In this document: positions 24,831 to 35,100 of the stretch, one piece after another | Layout: each line of letters begins with the position of its first letter | Numbering within the stretch: the stretch's first letter is position 1 | Assembly: GCA_946479515.1 (NCBI GenBank) | Contig: CAMLGF010000031.1 | Coordinates: 1 to 40,057, forward strand | Reading direction: 5' to 3' | DNA from: an uncultured Pseudomonadota bacterium | Lineage (GTDB): Bacteria > Pseudomonadota > Gammaproteobacteria > Steroidobacterales > Steroidobacteraceae | Length of the DNA: 40,057 nt | Translations under genes and position numbers: made by a program | Notes under the pieces: generated by a model | Database searches by the model: none | What the model saw: the letters and a program-made list of their open reading frames with translations, nothing else | Told to the model about the DNA's origin: nothing

Positions 24831-27653
24831 CTAGCTGACGTCGCGAATCGCGGCTTCCAGCTCGGGGTCGATCCGGTGCGAGGGCGCGAGCAGCGAATCG
24901 CCGCCGGTGAGCATGGCGGTGGCATTGAAGTCGACCACCCATGCCATGAAGTCATCGGCCGGCAGCGCGCGGGCGTACTGCAGGCCCTGCGCGCGGTCGT
25001 AGCCCGTCGCCTTGAGTAAGGCCACGTCCCAATCGCTCGCGACCCCGCGCGCGGCCAGCTTGAGCTTGAGTGCCTGGCCCATCCTGGCGACCGATTCGAC
25101 GATGGTGCGGTCCGCCACGTTGGCGCGCATGCCCGTCACGAAGGACTCGTCGAGCTCGAGGGACGTCAATGGCAGACCGCGCAGATATCCCAGCGACGAA
25201 CAGCCCGCGCCGAAGCCGTCGATGGCGAGCAGCACGCCGAGAGCGGCGATTTCCTGGATGACGCGCTGGGCGCGTGCCGGATCCACGAGCAGCGAACTCT
25301 CGGCGATCGCGAGCTCGAGGGAGGCGCCGCACACGGCGAACTGCGCCAGCCGTTCGCGCAGCCGCCCCGGGAATGCACTGTCCTGCAACAGGCGCGCGGA
25401 GAGATTCACGGCGACGCGCAGATGCACGCCACGCTCACGCCAGGCCCGCACCTGCGCGAGCGCGCACGACAGCATCCACTCGGTGAGCGGGCGGATGAGA
25501 CCGGTCGATTCGGCTACCGGGACCAGCTCCGCCAAGCTCACGGCGCCCCGTTCGGGATGCGTCCAGCGGACCTGTGCCTGGCAGCTCTCGACCAGACCGC
25601 TGCGCAGATTGACCTGCGGTTGATAGTGCAGCGCGAGCTGGTCGCCCGCGAGGGCGGCGCGAAGCTCCACGGCCAGCGCCAGCTTGCGAGTGGTGTTCTC
25701 GTCGTGCTCGGTGTCGTAGAACTCGTACGGATTGCCGCGCCGCTTGGCGGCATACATGGCCGCGTCGGCGTGGCGCAGCAATGCCTGCAAGTCGGCGGCA
25801 TCCTCCGGAACCCGGGCAATGCCGATGCTCACACCCACCTCGATGGCGATGCCGGCAAGATCGATGGGCGCGCGCAGGCTGTCCGCGAGCCGCTGTGCGG
25901 TGGTGGAGATGAAATCCGCGGATCCGGGCGCATCCAGCACCACCGTGAATTCATCGCCGCCGATGCGCGCGATGAGGCACCGGCCCGCCAGTCCCTCGCT
26001 GGCGAGCGTGCTGGCGAAGCGCTGCGCCACCTCGCAGAGCACGCGATCGCCGACGCCGTGACCCAGCGTGTCATTGACCTCCTTGAACCGGCAAAGATCG
26101 AGCATCAGCAATGCCAGCGTCGCCGCGGAGCGCGCCGACAGTGCGCCTTCCAGATGCGCGAGCAGCGCCGCGCGGTTGGGCAAGCCGGTCAGCGAATCGT
26201 GCGTGGCCAGGTGGTGCAGCCGGCGCCGTTCGGCGCGGCGCTCGCGGATGTCGCGCACGATGGCCGCATACAGCCGCTCGGCCGGCAGCCGCACGCGGCT
26301 CACGGAGATCTCGACCGGGAACACGTCGCCGCGCGCGGTCCGGGCGTCGCATTCGCGAATCACGCCATGCAATTCGCCGAGCCGCGCACCCACCCCCGCG
26401 CCGGCCAGCAGCGTGATGAACTTGGAGATCGGCTCATCGACCAGCTCGTAAGCCGGACAGTCGAACAGCCGCGAGGCCGCCGGGTTCGCCGTCCGGATGA
26501 TGCCCTCCTCGTCCACGCAGACCATGCAGTCCGTGGAGGACTGCACGATGCCCTTCAGGAGCGCGTCGCGCCGTCTCAAGCCGAGCGCATAGGTCAGCGC
26601 ACGCCAGGTGCGCGTCTCGAGCGAGGACACGAGGCTCGCCACGAACAGCAATGCGGCCGCCAGCGCCGGCGCGGCCACGTGCAGCCACACTCGTTCGACC
26701 TGGAAGAGGTACCAGGACAGACCCCAGACGAGACCCAGGGCGAGGACGAGCACGCCGGCGTTGCGCGGCCACGGCGTACCTCGGCGTGCGCCAAACAACA
26801 GGGCAAGGCCGGCGGCCCAGATCGCCAGCAGCGCGCCGTCCGCCCAGCCGGGCAACGTACGCGGCGCGCCGGCGCGCACGGTCTCCGCGGCCAGCGCCTG
26901 CACCACGACACGCGGCAACGAATCGTGCAGTGGCACCCGCAGCCGCTCGCCGAGCTGCGGCGCCGTGACGCCGACGAACACTGTCCGGCCCGCGAACACC
27001 TCGCGCGGCACCTGGCCCGCGAGCACGTCGGCATAGGACACGTGGGTGAAGGACGCGGGCGCGATCGAGTAATCGATGCTCACGTCGTATCGATCGGGCA
27101 GACGTCGATCGCGATCGACGATGCTGGCTTCGCGCGTGCCGGCGACATTCCAGGAAGTTCGCCAGGTACGCACGCGGCCGTCGTATCCCGGCTGCGCGTG
27201 GACCAGTGCCCGTTCGGTGCGCCGGGCGAAACGTGACCGTGGTTTGCTCAGGTGGGCCGTTCCGTTCTCGTCCCGGAACTGCGCCGGCAGGATCACCGGA
27301 AAATCGCGCGGTCTGTTCAGCGCCAGTTCCAGCGCCAGATCGTCGGCCGGTTCCGCCAGGGCGCTCAGATCGATGTCGAGGAACACCGCTCGCGGCGCGG
27401 CGCGCGCCAGCTGGTCGAGCAGCCGCGCGTGATAGCGACGTGGCCAGGGCCAGGGCGCGAGCGACGACAGGCTCGCGCCGTCGATGCCCACGATGACGAT
27501 CTCGGGCCGGATGTCGTGCATCGACCGGCGCGCGCGCTGGTCGGCGAAGGCGTCGTCGAGCGGCTGCAGCCAGCCGAGCGTGCCCAGCCCCGCGCACACG
27601 GCAAACACCACCAGCACGCCCAGCCACCAGCCGCGACCGGCAGCGCGGCTCAT
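24831..27653 (-). CDS. CHASE2-PAS-GGDEF-EAL protein with degenerate EAL domain
   Basis: From the ATG at 27653 the protein is 940 residues (a GTG at 27710 would add 19). A first helix precedes a periplasmic CHASE2 sensor (about 30-265), then three helices (about 270-345), a PAS domain (about 365-470), GGDEF (about 475-645) and EAL (about 665-920). The GGDEF motif (RIGGDEF) and LDLCRFKEVND are intact, so cyclic-di-GMP synthesis is plausible; an RxxD inhibitory site is not visible. The EAL domain has lost key residues: EAL reads QAQ, the ExTE region reads AIAES, DDFG reads DGFG, KID reads ELD and AEGVE reads ARGVA. It should not hydrolyse cyclic-di-GMP but could bind it or a partner. Confidence 0.9.
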   Translation of the reverse strand: MSRAAGRGWWLGVLVVFAVCAGLGTLGWLQPLDDAFADQRARRSMHDIRPEIVIVGIDGASLSSLAPWPWPRRYHARLLDQLARAAPRAVFLDIDLSALAEPADDLALELALNRPRDFPVILPAQFRDENGTAHLSKPRSRFARRTERALVHAQPGYDGRVRTWRTSWNVAGTREASIVDRDRRLPDRYDVSIDYSIAPASFTHVSYADVLAGQVPREVFAGRTVFVGVTAPQLGERLRVPLHDSLPRVVVQALAAETVRAGAPRTLPGWADGALLAIWAAGLALLFGARRGTPWPRNAGVLVLALGLVWGLSWYLFQVERVWLHVAAPALAAALLFVASLVSSLETRTWRALTYALGLRRRDALLKGIVQSSTDCMVCVDEEGIIRTANPAASRLFDCPAYELVDEPISKFITLLAGAGVGARLGELHGVIRECDARTARGDVFPVEISVSRVRLPAERLYAAIVRDIRERRAERRRLHHLATHDSLTGLPNRAALLAHLEGALSARSAATLALLMLDLCRFKEVNDTLGHGVGDRVLCEVAQRFASTLASEGLAGRCLIARIGGDEFTVVLDAPGSADFISTTAQRLADSLRAPIDLAGIAIEVGVSIGIARVPEDAADLQALLRHADAAMYAAKRRGNPYEFYDTEHDENTTRKLALAVELRAALAGDQLALHYQPQVNLRSGLVESCQAQVRWTHPERGAVSLAELVPVAESTGLIRPLTEWMLSCALAQVRAWRERGVHLRVAVNLSARLLQDSAFPGRLRERLAQFAVCGASLELAIAESSLLVDPARAQRVIQEIAALGVLLAIDGFGAGCSSLGYLRGLPLTSLELDESFVTGMRANVADRTIVESVARMGQALKLKLAARGVASDWDVALLKATGYDRAQGLQYARALPADDFMAWVVDFNATAMLTGGDSLLAPSHRIDPELEAAIRDVS

Positions 27654-28007
27654 GCGCGACCCGACAGGCGCATTTGCGCGGCGCGCAGCCGCACGCGCTC
27701 CGGTCCGCACACCATGGCCGGGAAGGCACCAGGGAACAGACTAACTACTTCGCCGCGGATGGCGCGGTCGGTATTATGGTTATTGCAGGCCATGGCCTGA
27801 GCGCCCTTCATCGAACTCGCGCGGCATCGTACTAAGAGAGACGTCCGTCACAATGTGAGTCGCATCTCATCCGGCCGCGAGACGCGTGCGCGAGTGGCAC
27901 GACAGGTCGCGCGCCCGCGCCCGGCGCCGGCACAAGTTACATAAGCGGCGGCGATCGCGCGCCGAGTGGCGGGGTTGTTTGTCGCAGTTGCGCGCGAGTT
28001 CCGGCGG
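27654..28007. other. Intergenic region between CHASE2 protein gene and permease
   Basis: About 350 bp without a credible gene. The minus strand contains CATAAT (plus 27773-27778), a possible -10 for the CHASE2 gene, without a good -35 at 17 bp. A short stem GGCGG/CCGCC (28003-28017) spans the permease stop codon without a U-tract. I see no RNA gene. Confidence 0.3.
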
Positions 28008-29444
28008 TCAGCCCGCCGCGCGCGATGTACCCACCCGCGGAGCCTGCAGCAGTCGCTTAGCGGCCAACGCCAGCAGGATGAGCGCCAGGCAGGCCGAACT
28101 CGCCAGCATTTCGGGTTGTTTGCTCGGCATGAAGCACATCGCCACGAGTACCGCGGCCATGGCCAACGCGGCGCCGGCGGCCACCAGGCGCGCGCCACGG
28201 CTGGTGCGCCGTGAATCGTCCGCGTATGGGAACCTGAAATGCGCGATCACCACGAACAGATAGGTGAACAGCATCAGCGCGCCGCAGGAATTGAGCAGGA
28301 AGGTGAACAGCTTCTCCGGCGTCACCCAGGTCATCGCCATGACGATGAAGCCGAAGGAGCTGCCGAGCAGGATGGCGCGCGCCGGCACCTGGCGGCGATT
28401 CACCTGCACCAGCCAGCGCGGTGCATCGCCCTTGTCGGCCATGGTGAACAGCACGCGCGCGGTCACGTAGACGCCCGAGTTCAGGCAGGACAGCACCGCG
28501 GTCATCACCACCGCGTTCATGATGGTGGCGGCGCCCGGAATGCCCATGCGCTCGAGCGTGAGCGCGAAGGTGGAATCCGTGGGTCTGAAATCGGACCACG
28601 GCACGATGCACAGGATGAGCAGCATCGACAGCACGTAGAAGAGCAGGATGCGCAGGACCACGTTCGCCGCGAGCCGCGCCATTGTCTTGTTGGACTCGGC
28701 GGACTCGGCCGCGGCAACGGTGACGATCTCCGCGCCCACCATGGAGAAGATCACGGTGGTGACGCCCGCAAGCACCGCCTTCCAGCCGAAGGGCGCGAAG
28801 CCGCCATGCGCGGTGAGATGCGTGGTGCCGGGACTCGCGGCATTGCCCACGCCGAACAACCAGCCCGCGGCCAGGACGATGAACACGACGATGGCCGCCA
28901 CCTTGATCGACGCGAACCAGAATTCGAACTCGCCGTACGAGCGCGCCGAAGCCAGATTGATCGCCGTCAGCAGCACCATCAGCGCGAGACCGATCTGCCA
29001 GACCTCGAACATCGGCAGCCACGACTGGATGATCTTCGCCCCCGCGATCGCTTCGATGGCGACCACCACCACCCAGAACCACCAGTACAGCCAGCCGGTG
29101 ACGAAACCCGCGTTGTCGCCGAGTCCGGCGCGCACGTACTCGGTGAAGGAGCCGAGACCGGGCTGGTCCATGGCCATGCGCGCCAGGATCCAGATCACCG
29201 CGAAGACGACCAGTCCCGCGGAGACGTAGCTCATCAACACCGCCGGCCCGATCGTGGCGATGGCCGCACTGCTGCTGACGAACACGCCGGCGCCGATGAT
29301 TCCGCCGATGGAGATCATCATCAAGTGGCGCGCGCGCAGGGATTTGGAGAGTCGGGCGGAAGCGGGGGATTCGGAGTTCAAGTTCGGTTCGCTTGGTGAA
29401 GCTGTTATGGGCGCAGACCTTACGCCTATCCGCGGGCCTGGCAA
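28008..29444 (-). CDS. APC-superfamily amino-acid permease
   Basis: The protein has up to 478 residues and about 12 transmembrane helices. Helix 1 carries the APC substrate-binding signature MISIGGIIGAGVFVSSS, preceded by LSKSLRARHL, as in the AnsP/GabP/CycA/ProY group; the loop SMVGAEIVTVAAAES is also characteristic. The start is uncertain: no ATG occurs before the conserved region, and candidates are TTG at 29444 or TTG at 29381, neither with a clear Shine-Dalgarno. It follows the halogenase-like gene on the same strand by 72 bp or more, which suggests that the island imports an amino acid or amine released from the receptor's ligand. Confidence 0.87.
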   Translation of the reverse strand: MPGPRIGVRSAPITASPSEPNLNSESPASARLSKSLRARHLMMISIGGIIGAGVFVSSSAAIATIGPAVLMSYVSAGLVVFAVIWILARMAMDQPGLGSFTEYVRAGLGDNAGFVTGWLYWWFWVVVVAIEAIAGAKIIQSWLPMFEVWQIGLALMVLLTAINLASARSYGEFEFWFASIKVAAIVVFIVLAAGWLFGVGNAASPGTTHLTAHGGFAPFGWKAVLAGVTTVIFSMVGAEIVTVAAAESAESNKTMARLAANVVLRILLFYVLSMLLILCIVPWSDFRPTDSTFALTLERMGIPGAATIMNAVVMTAVLSCLNSGVYVTARVLFTMADKGDAPRWLVQVNRRQVPARAILLGSSFGFIVMAMTWVTPEKLFTFLLNSCGALMLFTYLFVVIAHFRFPYADDSRRTSRGARLVAAGAALAMAAVLVAMCFMPSKQPEMLASSACLALILLALAAKRLLQAPRVGTSRAAG

Positions 29445-29516
29445 AGAAGCGCGCCCGCGGTGTGCGCGGCCCGGATCAGGCCGCCATCGCGCCGCGAACG
29501 CAGGCTGGCGCCTCGA

Positions 29517-31007
29517 TCAGTCCGCCGCGCTCCAGCAATACGACTGCAGGAATTCCCGGTGTGTCGGCATGCGCGCGACGGCGCCGGCGATGCTGCCCTT
29601 GAGCGTGTCGAGCGCCTTGCGCAGACGCTCCGGCCCAAGCATGCGTCCCATGTGATGGTATCCGCGCGGCCGCAGTCGCTGGCCGAGCATCACCTGCATC
29701 CAGGACTCGACGCGAAACATCTCATCCGTGGCCTGGTACGCCTGACCGCTCTCGCGGAACAGTTCGATGCGCTCAGCGAGCGAGTCGGGAATGTCCATGT
29801 GCCGGCAATCGCGCCAGAACGGCGTGTCCTCGCGTTCGGTCACCTTGTAATGAAGGATGATGAAATCCCGCACCCGCTCGTACTCGACGCGCGATTGCTC
29901 GTTGTAACGGTTGACCAACGCCTGGGTGATGCCGCTGAACGGAAACAGCTGCATGAGCCGTGTCACGCCGATCTGGATCAGATGGATGCTGGTGGACTCG
30001 AGAGGCTCGATGAAACCGCCCGCCAGGCCCATCGCCACCACGTTCTTGTCCCAGGCCTTGAGCCGACGTCCAGCCTTGAAGCGCAACAGGCGCGGCTCGA
30101 ACAACGGCCCGCCATCGAGATGGTCGAGCAGCGTGCGCCGTGCGTCGTCCACCGACTGATACTGGCTGCAGAACACCAGGCCATTGCCGGCGCGGTGCTG
30201 CAGGGGAATCTTCCACTGCCAGCCGGATTCGCGCGCGATCGAGCGCGTGAAGGGCGGGATGTCGTCGGTGGCGGGCGTCTGCACCGCCAGCGCGCAGTCG
30301 GTGCGCAGCCAGCGACTGTAATCGTCGTAGCCGGCATTCAGAGTCTGCTCGATGAGCAGTGCGCGAAAGCCGGTGCAATCGATGAACAGATCGCCGTCGA
30401 CCGCCTGCCCGGACTCGAGCACCAGCGCCTTGACGAAGCCGCTCTCACCGTCCTGTTCCACGCGCGCGATCCTTCCCTCGATGCGCTTCACGCCCTTCGC
30501 CTCGCTCATGCGGCGCAAATGAACGGCGTACAGTCCGGCATCGAACTGGTAGGCGTAATTGATCTTGACGCTGTCGGACATGGCGAACTTGCCGGCGAGC
30601 GCCGCAACCCGCTCGAAACAGTAGTCCCCCAGATCGCCTCCGAAGCCGAGCTCCTGCGCTGCCAGCCAGAAGTGCTGGAAATCTCCCATCCAGGTGGAGC
30701 GGCCTATGGTGCCGAATGCATGCATGTAGCGATCGCCGAGGCCGCCCCAGTCTTCGAACGAGATGCCCAGCTTGAACGTCGCCTTCGACGCGCGCATGAA
30801 TTCGCGCTCGTCGAGCTCGAGCAGGCGATGAAAGGCGAGAATCGACGGGAAGGTCGCTTCGCCGACTCCCACGGTACCGATCTCCTCGGACTCCACCAGC
30901 GAGATGTCGAGTAGTTCGCCGAACTGCTTCGAGAGCGCGGCGGCCGCCAACCAGCCGGCGGTACCGCCTCCCGCGATCACGATTTTCTTCACGACTGCCG
31001 GTCGCAC
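29517..31007 (-). CDS. Flavin-dependent tryptophan-halogenase-family protein
   Basis: Starting at the GTG at 31007 (GAGG five bases upstream, ten bases after the cupin stop) the product has 496 residues; GTG 30992, giving MKKIVIAGGGTAGW, is the alternative. FAD-binding GGGTAGW is at 13-19. The catalytic Lys lies in TFKLG at position 79, the same number as in PrnA/RebH. The halogenase signature WQWKIP is at 263-268 and EPLESTSIHL follows. Thus the features separating halogenases from monooxygenases are present. However, homologues in receptor/cupin/SapC loci of Xanthomonas and Caulobacter-type bacteria lie in nutrient-uptake clusters and have no shown halogenation. No flavin reductase is adjacent. 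Translation is probably coupled to the cupin gene. Confidence 0.9.
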   Translation of the reverse strand: MRPAVVKKIVIAGGGTAGWLAAAALSKQFGELLDISLVESEEIGTVGVGEATFPSILAFHRLLELDEREFMRASKATFKLGISFEDWGGLGDRYMHAFGTIGRSTWMGDFQHFWLAAQELGFGGDLGDYCFERVAALAGKFAMSDSVKINYAYQFDAGLYAVHLRRMSEAKGVKRIEGRIARVEQDGESGFVKALVLESGQAVDGDLFIDCTGFRALLIEQTLNAGYDDYSRWLRTDCALAVQTPATDDIPPFTRSIARESGWQWKIPLQHRAGNGLVFCSQYQSVDDARRTLLDHLDGGPLFEPRLLRFKAGRRLKAWDKNVVAMGLAGGFIEPLESTSIHLIQIGVTRLMQLFPFSGITQALVNRYNEQSRVEYERVRDFIILHYKVTEREDTPFWRDCRHMDIPDSLAERIELFRESGQAYQATDEMFRVESWMQVMLGQRLRPRGYHHMGRMLGPERLRKALDTLKGSIAGAVARMPTHREFLQSYCWSAAD

Positions 31008-31017
31008 ACGCACCTCG

Positions 31018-32049
31018 TCATCGGTTGAGACGGCTGAGCAAGAGGGCGCGCAGGCGTCGCGCCCTGGATTCGTCCATGGGCGCAAGATATCCCCGCGCCC
31101 GCTCCGGAAGGTGTCGGCCCGCCGTATCGGCATCGCCGAACACGTAGTAGTCGAAGAATTCCCGCCAGGCGCGTTTCTCCGCGGTGCTCCGATCGCGCAG
31201 GCTGAGCAGCGCATGCAACAGCGTGGTCTGCGGTGAGTCGAGACACGCCGGGGCCGGATGCCACCAGTAGTTGATCATCGCGTTGAAAGCATCCAGCGCC
31301 TCGACGTGGTGCCACCAGAGCGCGGGATAGAAGAGCACGTCGCCGGGTTCGAGCTCGGCGACCTCGCCCGCCGCGAGCGCCTCGCGAAATCGCGGAAAGC
31401 GCGCGAAGTCCGGCGCACGGAAGTCGACGACGCTGACGACCTGCCCTCCCGGCGTGGGCTCCAGCGGCCCGGGATAAAGATTGTGAATCTGTTCGGGCGG
31501 GAACAGCGTGAAACGCCGACGGCCCACCATGCAGCAGGCCAGATTGTGTGACTGGTCGTAGTGAGCCTGCGCCACGGTGCGATTGCCAATCCAGATGCTG
31601 ACCACCGGCCGCAGGGCGCGGAAGTTTTCATCCTGCAGCGCGAGGTCGTTCTCGGCGCGCAGCCCGGGAAGAAAGGTGTCGACATCGGTGGAGCCCGCGT
31701 ACAGCGAGGGTGCTTGCGCGGAACCGGCGGTGGCGAGCACGCGATCGAGGCACTCGGCGAGCGGCATGCGGCCGGCCGTGAAATTGAGGCCCGTGAACTG
31801 ATCGTCGTAGAAGAATCGGCCCTGGATCGCGGGGTCGCCCTCGTAGACCGTGGCGCCTCGTGGGCTGCAGAACGACTTGAGATACGCCGCGGCGCTCTCG
31901 GCCGATTCACGCCCCCGCGCCACCAGCGGCCAGTCGCGCGCGAGCCCCCGCAGGATGGCGGGTTCGCCGGCCGCGATCAGTTCCTCCAACGGGATGTGGT
32001 CCGGGGCGACGCCGGAAACTTCGCGGGTTCTGCGCACGGGAGCGGTCAT
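31018..32049 (-). CDS. Cupin-8/JmjC-like Fe(II)/2-oxoglutarate oxygenase family protein
   Basis: The 343-residue protein has the double-stranded beta-helix of the cupin_8 family. The metal triad is readable: H163 and D165 in AQAHYDQSHNL, and the distal His in PALWWHHVEA (H247 or H248). Related proteins (FIH, JMJD5-like) hydroxylate protein side chains using Fe(II), oxygen and 2-oxoglutarate. Homologues next to TonB-dependent receptors and halogenase-like proteins are common in Xanthomonads, where their substrate is unknown. It lies downstream of the receptor and its terminator-like hairpin, and directly upstream of the halogenase-like gene. Confidence 0.88.
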   Translation of the reverse strand: MTAPVRRTREVSGVAPDHIPLEELIAAGEPAILRGLARDWPLVARGRESAESAAAYLKSFCSPRGATVYEGDPAIQGRFFYDDQFTGLNFTAGRMPLAECLDRVLATAGSAQAPSLYAGSTDVDTFLPGLRAENDLALQDENFRALRPVVSIWIGNRTVAQAHYDQSHNLACCMVGRRRFTLFPPEQIHNLYPGPLEPTPGGQVVSVVDFRAPDFARFPRFREALAAGEVAELEPGDVLFYPALWWHHVEALDAFNAMINYWWHPAPACLDSPQTTLLHALLSLRDRSTAEKRAWREFFDYYVFGDADTAGRHLPERARGYLAPMDESRARRLRALLLSRLNR

Positions 32050-32072
32050 GTTCGCGATCGTAACGCTGGAAA

Positions 32073-32102
32073 GGAGAGGCCGCTGCGTACAGCGGCCTCT
32101 CC
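32073..32102 (-). terminator. 13-bp perfect hairpin between receptor and cupin genes
   Basis: GGAGAGGCCGCTG and CAGCGGCCTCTCC are perfect complements around a CGTA loop, 24 bases past the receptor stop and 23 bases before the cupin start. On the minus strand the stem is followed by only TTTCC, a weak U-tract. It probably works as a partial terminator or a 3' stabiliser, making receptor mRNA more abundant than the downstream genes. Confidence 0.7.
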
Positions 32103-32126
32103 CCGTTCACACGAACTTCAGCGGTC

Positions 32127-35100
32127 CTACTTGAACTTGTAGCGCGCACCGAGGAGGTAACGCGGATGCAGGTCCTGGGCGAACCAGTAGTCGATCGAAG
32201 CTCTGCCGTGCGTACGAACGTCTTCACCCGTCAGGTTCACCCCTTCGAGGCTGACCTGAAGCCGGTCGTTGACGTCGTAGCTGACGTTGAGATCCCACTG
32301 CCGGTACGCGTCCGTGTAGGTCGGATTGGTGTAGCCGCCACGGTTGGCACCGGAGAGGAACTCATCGCGCCAGTTCCACGCGAGTCTCGCCGAGAATCCG
32401 TGCTTCTCGTAGATGAACGTCGCGTTTGCCGTGTCGCTCAAGCCGTCCAGGGCGAACTGGTTGACGCCCGGGTCGCCGGCGTTGTTGAACGCCACGTCGC
32501 CGTCCACCACCGTGTAGTTGCCCTGCAGGCCAAAGCCCGACTCGCCGAAGAAGTGCTGGAACGCGAGTTCCACGCCATGGATGTTGGCCTTCTCCTGGTT
32601 GATCGGTGTCGACACCCGGTACTCGAACAGCGGGTCCGACGCATCCGGCAGGATGTCGTAGGCCGCGAAGATCTGGTCCGCGAATGCCTGGTTGAGCACG
32701 CCATTCGTCGAATTGTCGATGAATGCCTGTCGCGGATCCGGGAAATCGCCCGGGTTGTCGATCATCGCCGTGAGCACGAACAGGTTCACGTCGTTGCGAA
32801 CCGCGCCCGGGATCGTCGGGATGATGTCCGAAGCCTGACCGGAACGGGTCCCCGGGGCGCCCGAGCTTGGATCGCGAAGATCGAACATGCTCTGCGTGAA
32901 CACGCCCGTGCCCTGGAAGTTGTCCACGTCCTTGTCGAAGAACCCGAGGGAGACGTAGCTGTCGTCCGCGTAATACACCTCGAGCGACAGGTCGAGGTTG
33001 GTCGACTCCAGCGGCACCAGGCCCGGATTGCCGCTGCTGCCGGTGGCCACCACGCCCAGCGCGGTCGCCCGCGGCGGCGTGCCGGCATTCTGGCCGGCGA
33101 ACAGGAACCCGAAGTCGTTGCGACCGATCGTCTTGCTGTACGAAGCACGCACCACGACGTTGTCGAGGACCTCGACCGAGAAATCGAGGCTCGGCAGGAT
33201 GTGGTCGTAGTCCGCATCGGCGGTGACGAGGTCCGAACCGCTGCTGCCGAACTGCTGCGCGAAGTCGTTGTCCGCCGTCCAGACGATGGCCGTGGGCACC
33301 GCTTGCAGCGTTGCCGAGCTGACATCGGTCTGTTCGTAGCGGACACCGGCGGTGAGGTTGGCCTCGCGACCGCCGATCTCGCCGTTCCACGCGAACTGCG
33401 CGTACACCGACGTGATGTCTTCGTCGACACCGTTGGCGTCGTTGTTCCAGGTCTGGATGGGGTGACCACCGAGACCCAGGTAGTAAGGCGACACCGCGTT
33501 GTACAGAGCCGCCGCATTGCCACGGAAAGCCACGGCGCCGTCGCCCGGCTTGAAGTCGTCGTACAGGCAGCTGAGGCAGTAGGCCTCGAGGGCGCCGGGT
33601 GCGTGCGCCTCGATGTCGCCAGGTTGCGTGACGCCCCAGTCGCCGAGGATCTGCGCGGTCACCAGACGACGCTGGTCCATGCTGGTGGTGCGATAAGCGG
33701 CGCCGGCCGAGAACTTCATGTCCTCGTTGATCGAGAAATCCGCGTCCAGGCGGAACTCGTCGACGTCCTGAGTCTGGCGTTGCAGCGAGGTGCGGCCAAC
33801 CGACGAGCTGACGTCACCGATGTCGATGATGCCGTTGTCGTTCTGGGCGCCGTCGTCGTAGGTGAAGTCCTGGACGGGGAAACCGCTCCTCAGGTCGAGG
33901 CTGTGCGCCGCGATCGATGCGGCACCGGTGCCGAAGTCGTAGCTGGTGAGACCGTTCGGGCCGTTCGGATCGCTCTTAGCCGTCGAGGAATGGGCGTCGA
34001 GACGCAGCTTGACGCGATCGGTGACGTCCCACTCGGCGTTGAAGCCGATCGACTGCAGCTCATCCTTGGTCGCGCGCAGCTGTTGACCCCAGGCGATGTC
34101 CTTCGGGGCGCTGAGCGCTTCCTGCAGGTAGACCACGCTGACCACGTCGGTGGGATCGCCGAACGCGACCTGCGCGAACGGCCGGTTGAACCAGTTGCCC
34201 TGCGAGGAGCGCAATTCCTGCTCCTCGTTGGTGGCAATCAGGCCGTCGAGAGTCAGGGTCAGCGACTCGACCGGGCGGAATTGCAGGGTCAGCTGGCCGT
34301 TGACGCGCTCGCGCTCCACTTCCGAGAAGAAGTAGTCGCTGTTGTTCGGGAACACGACCAGCGGATTGCCGCTGGGCATGTTCGTGAATTGCGTGGCCTC
34401 GTTTTCCGGAGTGGCCGGATTGTCGCCGCGCACGCGGCCGTTGTTGGGATCGAGGAACGCGTCCAGACGCTCGACGTTCCAGTCCTGGTTCGACGCGCCC
34501 ACCGCCGCGCTGTCACGCTTCTGGTAGCTGCCGAAGGCCGCAAAACCGAACGTCTCGTCGGCATTGGCCCAGCTGAAGAGGCCGGAGGCTTCCGGCGTGA
34601 TCTCGTCGCCGCTCTCCACGCTGGTGTCGTGCATCGCCTTGACGCCGAACGATGCCTGGGCGCCCGCGTCCAGCGGACGCAGCGTCTTGATGTTGATCGT
34701 GGCGCCGATGCCTCCCGAAGGATTCGCGGCGCGCCCGGTCTTGTACACCTCGATACCCGAAACGCCTTCGGAGGCGAGGTTCGACATGTCGAACGCGCGG
34801 CTGGTGAAGGTGCCATATTCACCGTCGCCACCGCTGCCCACCACGACCACGTCCGCGGTCGGCATGGTGCGGCCGTTCAGCGTCACCAGATTGAAGCCGG
34901 GGCCGAAACCACGCGCGGTGACGCGCGAGCCTTCGCCGTTGACACGATCGATCGAGACGCCGGTGATTCGCTGCAGCGACTCGGCCAGGTTCGTGTCGGG
35001 AAACTTGCCGATGTCCTCGGCATTGATTGCGTCGACGACGCCGGTGGCCTCGCGCTTGAGGTTCATCGAAGCCTTCAAGCTGCCGCGGATGCCGGTGACG

